Assembly: GCA_900317925.1 (NCBI GenBank)
Contig: ONIQ01000032.1
Span: forward strand, 1 to 43,361
Length of the DNA stretch: 43,361 nt
Direction: 5' to 3'
Source of the DNA: an uncultured Bacteroidales bacterium
GTDB taxonomy: Bacteria > Bacteroidota > Bacteroidia > Bacteroidales > UBA932
Part shown: positions 5,812-14,537 of the stretch, piece after piece
Numbering within the stretch: position 1 is the first letter of the stretch
Layout: each line of letters begins with the position of its first letter
Position numbers and translations under genes: made by a program
The notes under the pieces: generated by a model
What the model was told of the DNA's origin: nothing
Database searches by the model: none
Seen by the model: only the letters and a program-made list of their open reading frames with translations

Positions 5812-6249
5812 ATGAAAAAGACATCATTAGACCCACAAACGTATGTATTTATGTCCAGCTTCCTTCTCCCCGAAGGGATGCTGGACTTTTTTGATGTAGT
5901 ACGTATTGATGAAGAACCGTTACCTCAGGAGAAAGTATACCGTGGCGGGATCCTTCACATCTATTTGGACGAGCTCGACAATCGAAGTAAAGAGCAGGGG
6001 GCATTGATTCCCAATGGCTTTACCGAGCCCACTTTGATCAATGATTTTCCGATTAGGGACCGGAAGGTTGTTCTTCATGTCCGTCGTCGTCGCTGGCTGG
6101 ACGCCGAAGGGCACAATGTCGTTTTGAATGTATACAACCTGGCAACCCAAGGGACCCGCTACTCGGAAGAGTTTGCGGCTTTTTTAAAAGAGCGTCTTGG
6201 ATACCTCCCCAGTGACGGCACGTTCGCTGGAGTATTATTACAAGATTAA
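5812..6249 (+). CDS. IS N-region protein (transposase ORF 1)
   Basis: A 145-residue ORF matching in layout the N-region proteins of ISAon1-type elements: an initial LPEGMLDFFDVV segment, LHIYLDELDNR, a conserved GFTEPTLINDFPIRDRKV block, and RRRRWLD. In this group the N-region provides the DNA-binding part of the transposase. Its frame overlaps the second ORF by 53 bases with a +1 relation; its C-terminal end LKERLGYLPSD would run on naturally into the SLEYYYKINGDTLERAY start of ORF 2 if the ribosome shifted near 6200-6225. No obvious slippery run is present there, so separate translation is also possible. A -7 box precedes the start codon. Confidence 0.8.
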   Translation: MKKTSLDPQTYVFMSSFLLPEGMLDFFDVVRIDEEPLPQEKVYRGGILHIYLDELDNRSKEQGALIPNGFTEPTLINDFPIRDRKVVLHVRRRRWLDAEGHNVVLNVYNLATQGTRYSEEFAAFLKERLGYLPSDGTFAGVLLQD

Positions 6250-7252
6250 CGGAGACACACTGGAGCGGGCCTACAAGGATCATTTGAGCGGCTATATGCA
6301 ATGGGAGGATAAGTCCCATGCCGACAAGTACTTGGTCTTTCCGGAGAACTTTGGCCCCCAGATGAGCATCGATGAGACCTCGACCAAGGACGGGGAACTA
6401 TTCACCATCCTATCAAACAAAGAGGGACATGGCCGTAAAGGAAGTATTGCCGCCATCATCAGCGGCACCCAAGTAGAAGATGTCGTGGCGGCATTGAAAC
6501 TTGTGCCGGAGATAGTACGGAAACAGGTTGGGGTCATCACGATGGACTTCTCAAGCAGCATGGCCGCCATCGCAGAAGAGGTCTTCCCCTGGGCATACAG
6601 AGTACTCGACCGGTTTCATATGCAGAAGATGGCCGTCGACGCGGTCAACAACCTGAGGATACGGCATAAGCGAGAGGCAACGAAGGCCGAGAACGCAGCC
6701 AGAAAGGCGTTCAAACAAAAACAGAAGGCCCGAAGGACAAAGATGAAAAAAGCGCCGTACTTCCGTGATGGGAAACACAACCTCCCTCAAATGAAAGCCT
6801 TCGTCCCAGAGCGGCTCGCCAACGGTGATACGCTCCCGGAACTCCTTGCCAGATCCAGATACTTCCTCATGATGTCTCCAGAGAAATGGACTGACAAACA
6901 GAAGGCAAGGGCAAAACTTCTCTTCGAACTATATCCGGACATCAAGACAGCCTTTGGACTGTCTCATTCCCTCAGGGTCATCTTTAACAACAAACAAGCG
7001 ACGGTTGAATCAGCAAAAAAAAGCCTCTCCGAATGGTACCAGAAGGTGAAAAAGTTCAAGAACGATGACCTTGATGTCCTTGCTGAAACACTACAGGTCA
7101 GAGAAGATGACCTGCTTAACTTCTTTCTCTTCCGACGAACCAACGCTTCAGCAGAAGCCCTGAACACTAAAATCAAAGCGTTCAGGGCTCAACTTAGAGG
7201 TATTATTGACTTGAAGTTCTTTCTCTTCAGACTAACACGAATCTATGCGTAA
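6197..7252 (+). CDS. IS transposase catalytic protein (ORF 2, DDE, ISL3/ISAon1 type)
   Basis: A 351-residue DDE transposase reading from a TTG; the real start may be a frameshift from ORF 1. First catalytic Asp in MSIDETS (near residue 58), second in the ITMDFSSS segment followed by the family signature RVLDRFHMQK, last acidic residue in the RRTNASAEALNTKIK motif near the C-terminus. A basic insertion (RKAFKQKQKARRTKMKK) lies in the middle. All landmarks are present, so the element may be active. The two-ORF arrangement is as known for this group. Confidence 0.85.
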   Translation: MDTSPVTARSLEYYYKINGDTLERAYKDHLSGYMQWEDKSHADKYLVFPENFGPQMSIDETSTKDGELFTILSNKEGHGRKGSIAAIISGTQVEDVVAALKLVPEIVRKQVGVITMDFSSSMAAIAEEVFPWAYRVLDRFHMQKMAVDAVNNLRIRHKREATKAENAARKAFKQKQKARRTKMKKAPYFRDGKHNLPQMKAFVPERLANGDTLPELLARSRYFLMMSPEKWTDKQKARAKLLFELYPDIKTAFGLSHSLRVIFNNKQATVESAKKSLSEWYQKVKKFKNDDLDVLAETLQVREDDLLNFFLFRRTNASAEALNTKIKAFRAQLRGIIDLKFFLFRLTRIYA

Positions 7253-7291
7253 ATCAACATCTTACTTTTAATCTGTAAACACGGAAATTAT

Positions 7292-7328
7292 CCGGTGAGC
7301 CGAAATTTGAGAACCGGCTTTCCGGGAA
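7292..7328 (-). repeat. IS right terminal inverted repeat
   Basis: Reads CCGGTGAGCCGAAATTT then GAGAACCGGCTTT, the inverse of the left end. It marks the right border of the accessory block. Confidence 0.8.
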
Positions 7329-7363
7329 ATGACTGTATTTCAAGTATTTAAAAATGTGGGGGC

Positions 7364-8509
7364 TTAACCCAAGAAGCTCAGCAAGATACCGGCGGCGACG
7401 GCAGAGCCGATTACGCCGGCCACATTGGGACCCATTGCGTGCATGAGCAGATGGTTCGAAGGATCGCTCTCCCGTCCGACGACTTCCGACACACGGGCGC
7501 TGTCCGGCACGGCGGAAACACCGGCATTGCCGATGAGCGGGTTGATTTTCCGGGCCGGATTCTTGATAAAGAGGTTCATCAGCTTCACAAAGAGCACGCC
7601 GCAGGCGGTGGCGATCACGAAGGAGAGGAGACCCAGTCCGAAGATCTTCAGTGACTTCACGCTCAGGAACTTATCGGCTTGCGTAGATGCGCCGACCGTG
7701 AGTCCAATCAGGATGGTAATGGTATCGATGAGCGGTCCGCGAGCGGTCTCGGCGAGACGACGGGTTACGCCGCTTTCTTTCAGCAGGTTGCCGAAGAAGA
7801 GCATACCCAGCAGGGGAAGGCCGGACGGCACGATGAAGGCCGTGGTCAGGAAGCCCACCACCGGGAAGATGATCTTTTCTTTCTGGCTGACCTGGCGCGG
7901 GGCCGGCATCCGGATGAGCCGCTCTTTCTTGTTGGTAAGGGCCAGCATGATGGGCCGCTGGATCACGGGGACCAGGGCCATGTAGGAATAGGCCGATACC
8001 GCAATGGCACCCATGAGGTCCGGTGCCAGTTTGGAACTCAAGAAGATAGCCGTAGGACCGTCTGCACCGCCGATGATGCCGATGGCGCCTGCCTCGTTGG
8101 GCATGAAGCCCAGCAGCAGGGCCAGCAGATAAGCACCGAAGATACCCATCTGGGCGGCGGCTCCGATCAGGATCAGGCGCGGCTGCGAAATCAGGGCCGA
8201 AAAATCCGTCATGGCGCCGATGCCCAGGAAGATGAGCGGGGGATACCAGCCCTGCTTCACGCCCTGGTACAGGATGTTCAGCACCGAATTGTCTTCATAG
8301 ATGCCGATATTCAGTCCCGGGAACATGGGAATGTTGCCGATGATCATGCCGAAGCCGATGGGAACCAGCAGCATCGGCTCCCATTCCTTGACGATGGCCA
8401 CGGTTACGAACGCAATGCCGATTGCGATCATAATGAGGTTCTGTACCTGGACGTTTGCAAATCCAGTATATTCCCAGAACTGGGCCAAGGAATTGATAAT
8501 CTGCTCCAT
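7364..8509 (-). CDS. mmdB: sodium-pumping decarboxylase beta subunit
   Basis: A 381-residue polytopic membrane protein of the OadB/MmdB/GcdB family. It decarboxylates carboxybiotin and couples this to export of Na+ across the inner membrane. The family signature GGADGPTAIF starts at residue 147; Asp150 is the equivalent of the Na+-binding Asp of the Klebsiella enzyme. GNAGVSAVPDSARV near the end is the second conserved motif. About nine hydrophobic segments are visible. It is the last gene of the operon mmdA-oadG-mmdC-mmdB, starting six bases after mmdC. With a methylmalonyl-CoA-type alpha subunit upstream, methylmalonyl-CoA decarboxylation to propionyl-CoA is the likely reaction; an oxaloacetate or glutaconyl-CoA enzyme uses the same beta subunit. 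Confidence 0.9.
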   Translation of the reverse strand: MEQIINSLAQFWEYTGFANVQVQNLIMIAIGIAFVTVAIVKEWEPMLLVPIGFGMIIGNIPMFPGLNIGIYEDNSVLNILYQGVKQGWYPPLIFLGIGAMTDFSALISQPRLILIGAAAQMGIFGAYLLALLLGFMPNEAGAIGIIGGADGPTAIFLSSKLAPDLMGAIAVSAYSYMALVPVIQRPIMLALTNKKERLIRMPAPRQVSQKEKIIFPVVGFLTTAFIVPSGLPLLGMLFFGNLLKESGVTRRLAETARGPLIDTITILIGLTVGASTQADKFLSVKSLKIFGLGLLSFVIATACGVLFVKLMNLFIKNPARKINPLIGNAGVSAVPDSARVSEVVGRESDPSNHLLMHAMGPNVAGVIGSAVAAGILLSFLG

Positions 8510-8515
8510 AGGGTA

Positions 8516-8968
8516 TTAGGCGATGGTCACGATATCGGCGCCCTCCAGCACGGAGTCGCCTTTGTTTACGTGGATGGCCGTTACGGTACCGTCACTTTCG
8601 GCCGCAATCTCATTCTCCATCTTCATGGCCTCGATGACCGCCACCTTCTGGCCGGCCTTGACCGCCTGCCCTTCCTTCACGCTCACCTCGATGATGACGC
8701 CCGGAAGCGGGGATTTGACGGCCTTACCAGCGCCTGCCGGCTTGGCGGCGGCGGGGGCGGCGGCAGCTGCGGGGGCAGCGGCTGCAGCGGGAGCCGGAGC
8801 GGCCTGGGCTGCGGGTGCGGGAGCGGCAGTGCCCGGCGACGCGAAACCGTCGGCAAGCTCTACATTGTAGCCGACGCCATTCACGGTCACATCCGCCACA
8901 CCGTCTGCGATGCCATTCACCGCCACAACATACTCATTTCCGTTGATCTTGAATTTGTACTCTTTCAT
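8516..8968 (-). CDS. mmdC: biotin carrier subunit of the decarboxylase
   Basis: A 150-residue biotin carrier. The first 45 residues form a small beta domain (YKFKINGNEYVV), followed by an Ala/Pro-rich flexible linker (about residues 48-82) and a biotinyl domain. The biotin attachment motif EAMKMEN is at 113-119 with Lys116 as the modified residue. The domain shuttles carboxybiotin between the carboxyltransferase (mmdA product) and the membrane beta subunit. The linker is made of low-complexity GC-rich codons, which causes long false ORFs on the other strand. Confidence 0.9.
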   Translation of the reverse strand: MKEYKFKINGNEYVVAVNGIADGVADVTVNGVGYNVELADGFASPGTAAPAPAAQAAPAPAAAAAPAAAAAPAAAKPAGAGKAVKSPLPGVIIEVSVKEGQAVKAGQKVAVIEAMKMENEIAAESDGTVTAIHVNKGDSVLEGADIVTIA

Positions 8969-9003
8969 ATCGATACTTTTTTATTATTCGGATTGGGGGA
9001 TAA

Positions 9004-9912
9004 TTATTTCGGCAACTGCCTGAATGTCTGTCCTTTGCGGTTCCAGGCCGAGGGCTGCATCCGGTAGGTGAGGACGAAGCTCTCACTATCGTGTACGCAC
9101 TCGTTCAGGTACTGGTCCAGGGCCAGGCCGATGGCGGCATAGACTTCGCCGCCCAGTTCCTGCTCCAGGGCCAGCGAAATGGCTGCTGCCACCTCGGGCG
9201 AGAGGGAACCGGCCGGTGCTTTTTTCACCTTCGGGGCCTTGGGCTTCTTGGGGGAGAAGAGCGAATTGAACAGGCCCCAGAGAATGGCCAGGGCGCAGAA
9301 TACGACCGAAATGGAGGTGATGGCCAGGATGAATCCGTGGGGATCCAGGCGGCTCATCTTCTGGGCCTTGCTTTCGGAATTGGGATCCTTGTTGGGCGCG
9401 CCCGGGGTCGGAACGGCGGCATCGGCCTGAGCCTCAAAGACTTTCTCCCGCAGGTCGATGGCTTTTTTGACCACGGACTTGCCCGCGGTCAACTGGGCCG
9501 GAATGGCCAGGGAGTCCACGATGGTGCGTCCGTCGTTGCTCACCAGATAGATGGTGGAACCCGGACGAAGGGTGAAGCCGGCATAGAAGGTGCCGTCATG
9601 GCCGTTGCCAGAAGCAAAGAAGACGACGCTCTGGCGGGGACCCAGCTTGGTGCGCAGGTCCGTCGGCGGAATCAGGCTCTTTTTCAGGTTGTTACGGTCG
9701 TCTGTCAGGAAGCATCCGCCATAACTGACGGTACCCGTAGAGGTATTGTACAACTCAATCCACCCGCTGCGTCGCCCGTAGTCGTCCAGCAGTCCCGTGC
9801 TGTCGGGCTGGGCCAGGATCTCGGCGATAATCAGGTCCGAGACGTTCTGGGCCCCCAGCAAGCGGGGCAGGACCAGCAGGCAGGCAGTCAAGATGATGTT
9901 TTTGACTTTCAT
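9004..9912 (-). CDS. OadG-family gamma subunit with N-terminal lamin-tail domain
   Basis: A 302-residue fusion. Residues 1-21 are a signal peptide. Residues about 25-150 are a lamin-tail (LTD) domain: LIIAEILAQPDSTGLLDDYGRRSGWIELYN pattern, FLTDDRNN, then GSTIYLVSNDG. Residues 193-219 form one membrane helix, followed by a lysine/proline-rich segment and a cytoplasmic tail (EVAAAISLALEQELG) as in OadG subunits. Ordinary OadG is about 80-100 residues without the LTD. The LTD would face the periplasm and could anchor or stabilise the pump. This fusion is known in Bacteroidetes; it is part of the operon (12 bases after mmdA). Confidence 0.8.
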   Translation of the reverse strand: MKVKNIILTACLLVLPRLLGAQNVSDLIIAEILAQPDSTGLLDDYGRRSGWIELYNTSTGTVSYGGCFLTDDRNNLKKSLIPPTDLRTKLGPRQSVVFFASGNGHDGTFYAGFTLRPGSTIYLVSNDGRTIVDSLAIPAQLTAGKSVVKKAIDLREKVFEAQADAAVPTPGAPNKDPNSESKAQKMSRLDPHGFILAITSISVVFCALAILWGLFNSLFSPKKPKAPKVKKAPAGSLSPEVAAAISLALEQELGGEVYAAIGLALDQYLNECVHDSESFVLTYRMQPSAWNRKGQTFRQLPK

Positions 9913-9924
9913 ACGCGGGTCTGC

Positions 9925-11487
9925 TTAAAGGGGAAGGTTGTCGTGTTTCTTGGCCGGAACGGTCTGTTTCTTGCCGGCGAGCTGCTCCAGGGCGCGGATC
10001 ACGCGGAACCGGGTGTTGCGCGGCTCGATCACATCGTCAATATAGCCTTTCTGCGCAGCCTGGTAGGGGTTGCTGAAGAGGTCTTCGTACTCCTGCTTCT
10101 TTTCCGCGGCGATGCGTTTCTGCTCGGCGGGGTCTTCGACCGCCTTGATCTCCTTGGAATAGAGCACGTTCACGGCACCGTCGGCACCCATCACGGCAAT
10201 CTGCGAGGACGGCCAGGCATAGTTGAGGTCTCCCCGCAACTGCTTGCAGCTCATCACGATGTGTGCGCCGCCGTAGGATTTGCGCAGGGTCACGGTTACC
10301 TTCGGAACGGTGGCCTCGCCATAGGCATAGAGCAGTTTGGCGCCGTTGGTGATGATGGCTCCGTATTCCTGCTGCGTTCCGCACAGGAAGCCCGGCACAT
10401 CCACCAGGGTGACCAGCGGAATGTTGAAGGCGTCGCAGAAGCGCACGAAACGGGAGGCTTTGCGCGAGGCGTTGATATCCAGCACGCCGGCCAGCACTTT
10501 GGGCTGATTGGCCACCACGCCCACGCTGCGTCCGTTCATGTGGGCGAAGCCGACGATGATGTTGCGGGCGAACTGGCTGTGTACTTCGAAGAACTTGCCG
10601 TCGTCCACGATACTATTGATAATATAGTACATATCGTACGGCTTGTTCGGGTTGTCGGGAATGATATCGTTGAGCACATCGTCCACGCGGGAAACCGGGT
10701 CGTTGGTGGGCATCACGGGCGCCTCTTCCATGTTGTTCTGCGGCAGGTAGGACAGCAGCTGCTTGATGGTGGCGATGCCTTCCTCTTCGGTATCGGCCGC
10801 GAAATGGGCCACACCGCTCTTGCTGGCGTGCACGCTGGCACCGCCCAGGGACTCCTGGTCCACTTCCTCTCCCGTGACGCTCTTCACAACGGCCGGACCG
10901 GTCAGGAACATGTAGGAAGTGTTTTTGACCATCAGGGTAAAGTCCGTGAGGGCGGGGGAGTACACCGCACCGCCGGCGCAGGGACCGAAGATTCCGCTGA
11001 TTTGCGGGACCACACCGGAGGAAAGGATGTTGCGCTCGAAAATCTCACCATAGCCGGCCAGGGCGTCGATTCCCTCCTGGATACGGGCGCCGCCCGAGTC
11101 GTTCAGACCGATGCAGGGGGCTCCGTTCTTGAGGGCCATGTCCATGACCTTGCAGATCTTCTCGGACATGGTCTTGGAAAGGGATCCGCCGCTCACGGTG
11201 AAGTCCTGGGCGAAAACATACACCAGACGGCCGTCGATGGTACCGCTGCCGGTCACCACACCGTCTCCGTCGAAATGCTGTTTCTCCATGCCGAAGTTGG
11301 TGCAGCGATGCTGGACGAACATGTCGAATTCCTCGAAACTGCCTTCGTCGAGCAGCAGCTGCAGGCGCTCACGGGCAGTGAGCTTGCCTTTAGCATGTTG
11401 TGCGTCAATCCTTTTCTGGCCGCCGCCCATGCGGGCACCGGCACGCCGTTCCACCAACTCCTTGATCTTTTCCTGTTGGATGCTCAT
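9925..11487 (-). CDS. mmdA: acyl-CoA carboxyltransferase subunit (methylmalonyl-CoA decarboxylase alpha)
   Basis: A 520-residue carboxyltransferase of the propionyl-CoA carboxylase beta/MmdA family, of usual length. Landmarks: [19 protein letters not shown] at the N-terminus; the first acyl-CoA oxyanion-hole region ending [24 protein letters not shown]; and in the second half [13 protein letters not shown] and [11 protein letters not shown]. It moves the carboxyl group from methylmalonyl-CoA to biotin on the mmdC product. The set mmdA, gamma, biotin carrier and beta lies in one operon with 6-35-base gaps, which indicates a Na+-pump decarboxylase instead of a biotin-carboxylase-dependent enzyme (no carboxylase gene is here). 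A propionyl-CoA carboxylase role cannot be excluded from this subunit alone. Confidence 0.9.
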   Translation of the reverse strand: MSIQQEKIKELVERRAGARMGGGQKRIDAQHAKGKLTARERLQLLLDEGSFEEFDMFVQHRCTNFGMEKQHFDGDGVVTGSGTIDGRLVYVFAQDFTVSGGSLSKTMSEKICKVMDMALKNGAPCIGLNDSGGARIQEGIDALAGYGEIFERNILSSGVVPQISGIFGPCAGGAVYSPALTDFTLMVKNTSYMFLTGPAVVKSVTGEEVDQESLGGASVHASKSGVAHFAADTEEEGIATIKQLLSYLPQNNMEEAPVMPTNDPVSRVDDVLNDIIPDNPNKPYDMYYIINSIVDDGKFFEVHSQFARNIIVGFAHMNGRSVGVVANQPKVLAGVLDINASRKASRFVRFCDAFNIPLVTLVDVPGFLCGTQQEYGAIITNGAKLLYAYGEATVPKVTVTLRKSYGGAHIVMSCKQLRGDLNYAWPSSQIAVMGADGAVNVLYSKEIKAVEDPAEQKRIAAEKKQEYEDLFSNPYQAAQKGYIDDVIEPRNTRFRVIRALEQLAGKKQTVPAKKHDNLPL

Positions 11488-11504
11488 ATTCTCGATTTAT
11501 CTAA

Positions 11505-11534
11505 AAGAGGATGGTTCAGGAGAGCCATCCTCTT
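11505..11534 (-). terminator. hairpin terminator between yebC and mmdA
   Basis: AAGAGGATGG (11505-11514) and CCATCCTCTT (11525-11534) pair perfectly over ten bases with a 10-base loop; on the minus strand a TTTT run follows. It terminates the yebC transcript 18 bases before the mmdA start, so mmdA needs its own promoter or depends on read-through. Confidence 0.75.
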
Positions 11535-11553
11535 ATTCTTTTCCTATTATTGA

Positions 11554-12309
11554 TTATTCTTCGGGTTTCAAGGTCGTATAGACGTTGGTCACGTCCTCGT
11601 CGTCCTCCAGCAGGTCTGTCAGCTTCTGGAGCGTTTCGCGCTGCTCGGAGGTGGCGTCCTTCAAATCCACGTTCGGAATGCGCTCAAAACCACCGGAGAT
11701 GAGGTCGTAGCCGTTGTCCTCGATGTATTTCTGGATAGCGCCGTAGGCGGTGTAGTCGCCGTAGATGTAGATTTCGCTGGTCACGTTCTCATCCTCGTCC
11801 TCCACTTCCTGGCGGAAAACCTCGTCGGCACCGAAGTCGATGAGTTCGAGTTCGAGCTCATCCACGTCGATGGGCTTGGCGGGATCTTCTTTCAGACGGA
11901 AAACGCATTTGTGATCGAACATGAAGCTCACGCTGCCGCTGGTCCCCAGCGTGCCGCCGCATTTGGTGAAGTAGCTGCGGACGTTGGCCACCGTACGGGT
12001 GTTGTTGTCCGTGGCGGCTTCTACCAGGTAGGCGATGCCGGCGGGGCCGTAGCCTTCATAAACCAGTTCCTTGAAGTCTCCCTGGTTCTTCTCGCTGGCA
12101 CGCTTGATGGCGCGCTCGATGTTCTCCTTCGGCATGCTCTCGTTGCGGGCCTCGGCGATGAGGGCGCGCAGACGCGGGTTACCTACGACATCGGGACCGC
12201 CCTGCTTGACGGCGATGGTGATTTCCTTGCCGATCTTGGTAAAGACCTTGGCCATGTGGCCCCAGCGCTTGAGTTTGCGCTCTTTGCGGAATTCAAATGC
12301 TCTTCCCAT
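11554..12309 (-). CDS. YebC/PmpR-family protein
   Basis: A 251-residue member with the family start MGRAFEFRKERKLKRWGHMAKVFTK-type, the block GGPDVVGNPRLR, NTRTVANVRSYF and GSVSFMF. YebC proteins bind DNA or the ribosome; recent work links the family to translation through proline stretches, older work to transcription control. The length is normal. It starts nine bases downstream of the TPR gene and is followed by a strong terminator. Confidence 0.92.
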   Translation of the reverse strand: MGRAFEFRKERKLKRWGHMAKVFTKIGKEITIAVKQGGPDVVGNPRLRALIAEARNESMPKENIERAIKRASEKNQGDFKELVYEGYGPAGIAYLVEAATDNNTRTVANVRSYFTKCGGTLGTSGSVSFMFDHKCVFRLKEDPAKPIDVDELELELIDFGADEVFRQEVEDEDENVTSEIYIYGDYTAYGAIQKYIEDNGYDLISGGFERIPNVDLKDATSEQRETLQKLTDLLEDDEDVTNVYTTLKPEE

Positions 12310-12318
12310 GGCACCGGC

Positions 12319-12999
12319 TTATTTGGAGTTGATGCGGGAGATGTATTTGTCCACGTCGTAGCCTTCGATGGACTGGGGATATTTCTCCTTGATCTGCTTG
12401 TACAGCGAGAGGGCCTTGTCGGTGTCACCGAGTTCTTCGCAGACCTGGGCGGCCTTCAGGAGGTAGGTGGCGGCGAACATGTTGTCGGCCTTGGCAGCGG
12501 CTTTCTCGAAATAGCCGAGGGCGGCCTTGTAGTCTTCCAGACCTACATAGGCGTCACCGGTAGCGGCGAGGGCGCGGGCGGCCAGGATGGGCTCTTTGCC
12601 ATCGTATTTCTTCAGATAATCCAGGGCGGACTGCCAGTTACCGGCTTCCAGTTCGCAAACACCGGCATACAGATACACGGCGGCGCCGGCTTTCTTGCCA
12701 TAGTCCTTGATAATCTGGGCGAAACCAGCTACGTTGCCGTCGCCGTTCAGGGCCAGGTCGTATTCACCGGAACGGAAGCTTGCCTCGGCCGGATACAGCT
12801 GGGCGAGGGCCTCCGCCTTCTTGGGCTGGAGATAGAATTTCTGATAGGCCAGCACGGCAAGGCCGATGACGATAATGGCGCACAGTACGCCGTAAATGGT
12901 TTTCTGGTTGTCGTTGAAGAACTTCTCAATCTTCGAGACGCTCTCGACGACTTTCTCCTGACGCTCGATCTCGAGCTCTTTCTGATTTTCTTTTGCCAT
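12319..12999 (-). CDS. TPR-repeat membrane protein
   Basis: A 226-residue protein with a charged N-terminus (MAKENQKELEIERQE), one membrane helix at about 35-52 and three to four TPR-like helical pairs (e.g. GDAYVGLEDYKAALGYFEKAA, ELGDTDKALSLYKQI). The single-helix plus TPR layout is like YfgM, a chaperone-linked inner-membrane protein, but this is common in Bacteroidetes without known function. The promoter TTTG-N20-TATTTTTGC at 13038-13070 (minus) fits the consensus very well. Confidence 0.8.
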   Translation of the reverse strand: MAKENQKELEIERQEKVVESVSKIEKFFNDNQKTIYGVLCAIIVIGLAVLAYQKFYLQPKKAEALAQLYPAEASFRSGEYDLALNGDGNVAGFAQIIKDYGKKAGAAVYLYAGVCELEAGNWQSALDYLKKYDGKEPILAARALAATGDAYVGLEDYKAALGYFEKAAAKADNMFAATYLLKAAQVCEELGDTDKALSLYKQIKEKYPQSIEGYDVDKYISRINSK

Positions 13000-13037
13000 A
13001 TTGTTGTTGTTTTTTTATAATTCTTGCAAAACAGACT

Positions 13038-13070
13038 GCAAAAATATGAAAAATTGTCCCAGCAAGCAAA
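13038..13070 (-). promoter_or_regulatory. promoter of the TPR-yebC operon
   Basis: On the minus strand TTTG (13067-13070), a spacer of 20 bases and TATTTTTGC (13038-13046). This is a near-perfect Bacteroidetes sigma-70-type promoter. It is divergent from the recF promoter. Confidence 0.8.
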
Positions 13071-13088
13071 TATTATTTATATATTTGC
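13054..13088 (+). promoter_or_regulatory. promoter of the recF operon
   Basis: TATATTTGC at 13080-13088 with a TTG at 13054-13056 (23-base spacer), 15 bases before the recF ATG. It overlaps the divergent TPR-gene promoter, so the two may compete. Confidence 0.75.
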
Positions 13089-13103
13089 ATAGATGAATTA
13101 AAA

Positions 13104-14201
13104 ATGCCGACACTTGAAAAAATCATAGTCCAGGATTTTCGGAACATCGCTTTCCAGGAGCTTTCCTTCTCTCCCAATGTAAATTGCATTTCCGGCGGGA
13201 ACGGAGAAGGCAAAACCAACCTGCTGGATGCGGTGTACTACCTTTCTATGACCAAGAGCGCCTTCTCGCCGTCGGACCGTTTCAACTTCCGGTACGGGTG
13301 CGATGCGTTCTCCCTTGCGGGGACGTACGCCATGCCGTCGGGCCTCTCCAGCGTGATCACGATGAGCGTGTCGTCCTCGGGCGAAAAAAAGGTCCGCCGG
13401 GACGATAAACCCTATGCCCGCGTGTCCGAGCACATCGGCCTGCTACCGGTGGTGATGGTGTCCCCGTCGGACAGCGCGCTGGTGAGCGAATCCGGGGAGG
13501 AACGCCGGCGGTTTATGAATGCGGTCCTGTCGCAGATGGACCGGGAGTATCTGTCTGATGTCCAGCAGTTTAACCGCCTTCTCGCCCAGCGCAACCTGCT
13601 GCTGAAAAAGGGTACGCCGGAAGAGGATTACCTGGAGGTGCTGGACCTGCAGATGAGCGGTTATGCGCAGCGCATCCACTCGGCCCGAAAGGCTTTCGCC
13701 GCCCAGCTGACCCCCGCGGTGTCCCGTTTCTACGGGATCCTTTCCTCCGGGCGCGAGGATGTGTGCGTGGCGTATCGGTCCGATATGGACCAGGCGCCGC
13801 TGGAGGAGTTGCTGCGCGGCTGCCGGGAGCGCGATTTTGCGATGCGGTTTACCACCGCCGGTCCCCAGCGGGACGACCTGGTTTTCCTGATGGACGGCCA
13901 CCCCATCCGCCGCGCGGGTTCGCAGGGCCAGCAGAAAAGTTTCCTGGTATCGCTGAAGTTCGCGCAATATGAAATCATGAAGGAGAAGTACGGTTTCGCG
14001 CCCATCCTCCTGTTGGACGATGTGTTCGACAAGTTGGACCTGGGGCGCATTTCGAACCTGCTTTCCATGGTGGCGGGCAGCGATTTCGGGCAGATTTTCA
14101 TTACCGATAGCAACAAGGTCCGCATGGCCGGAATCCTGGATACATTTACGTCGGACCGGGCTTATTTCGAATGCACGGGCGGAACTTTTAAAGAGTTGTA
14201 G
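13104..14201 (+). CDS. recF: DNA replication and repair protein RecF
   Basis: A 365-residue SMC-like ATPase of usual length. Walker A GGNGEGKTN at 31-39, ABC-type signature around GSQGQQKSFLVSL, Walker B ILLLDDVFDKLD near residue 300-312, and the final TDSNK segment. RecF helps load RecA at single-strand gaps (RecFOR pathway). It starts 15 bases after a good promoter and is followed three bases later by a DUF721 gene, an order common in Bacteroidetes. Confidence 0.95.
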   Translation: MPTLEKIIVQDFRNIAFQELSFSPNVNCISGGNGEGKTNLLDAVYYLSMTKSAFSPSDRFNFRYGCDAFSLAGTYAMPSGLSSVITMSVSSSGEKKVRRDDKPYARVSEHIGLLPVVMVSPSDSALVSESGEERRRFMNAVLSQMDREYLSDVQQFNRLLAQRNLLLKKGTPEEDYLEVLDLQMSGYAQRIHSARKAFAAQLTPAVSRFYGILSSGREDVCVAYRSDMDQAPLEELLRGCRERDFAMRFTTAGPQRDDLVFLMDGHPIRRAGSQGQQKSFLVSLKFAQYEIMKEKYGFAPILLLDDVFDKLDLGRISNLLSMVAGSDFGQIFITDSNKVRMAGILDTFTSDRAYFECTGGTFKEL

Positions 14202-14204
14202 GAG

Positions 14205-14537
14205 ATGGAAACGTACCGGATTCACCGAAAGCAGGCCTTGGGCATGGAGGAAGTCATCGACCAGTATATCCGGTCGATGAAACTGGCGGCGGGGCTGAAT
14301 ACCCAGCGGGTGTTTGCGGCCTGGGACGAGGTATCGGGAGCCGCTTCGGCCACCCTGCGCCGCTATTACCGCGACGGGGTGCTCCGGGTGAGCCTGGCAT
14401 CGTCGGTGCTGCGGTTCGAACTGGGGTTGCAGAAAGCGCAGATGATTGAGCGGATGAACGCCTGGCTGCTGCAGGACGACCTTTTTGTCAAGGACGATCC
14501 GAAGGTGGGCCTGGTTAAGGATATCATATTGAAATAA
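14205..14537 (+). CDS. DUF721/DciA-like protein
   Basis: A 110-residue protein with the DUF721 layout: an N-terminal helix (ALGMEEVIDQYI), LNTQRVFAAWDEVSG, and the strand pair GVLRVSLASSVLRFELGLQKAQM. The family includes DciA, a loader of the replicative helicase DnaB. Location directly behind recF supports a DNA replication role. The last base of its stop codon is shared with the pdxB start codon. Confidence 0.85.
   Translation: METYRIHRKQALGMEEVIDQYIRSMKLAAGLNTQRVFAAWDEVSGAASATLRRYYRDGVLRVSLASSVLRFELGLQKAQMIERMNAWLLQDDLFVKDDPKVGLVKDIILK

Larger units (their letters stand above)
5707..7328 (+). mobile_element. complete insertion sequence, ISL3/ISAon1 type, about 1.6 kb
   Basis: Two overlapping transposase ORFs lie between imperfect terminal inverted repeats. 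Left end 5707-5744 contains AAAGCCGGTTCTC then AAATTT and GGCTCACCGG; the right end 7292-7328 carries the reverse complement with one indel and one mismatch in the inner 30 bases and a few more in the outer end (TTCC/GGAA). I see no exact target duplication at the outer flanks (only a shared AATGA). A -7 box TAACTTTGC at 5799-5807 lies five bases before the first ORF start codon. The element separates the accessory block from the mmd operon. Confidence 0.85.

Noticed and set aside
5699-7338. Target-site duplication of the insertion sequence
   Set aside because: Flanks share only AATGA at shifted positions; no exact 8-base duplication at the expected borders, so none is claimed.
7679-9067. A 462-codon plus-strand ORF opposite mmdB/mmdC
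   Set aside because: Shadow ORF, low-complexity Gly/Cys/Ser stretch opposite the Ala/Pro linker of the biotin carrier.
9091-11553. An 820-codon plus-strand ORF opposite mmdA and the gamma subunit gene
   Set aside because: It is a shadow of GC-rich minus-strand codons; the minus-strand genes have clear family motifs and the shadow has none.
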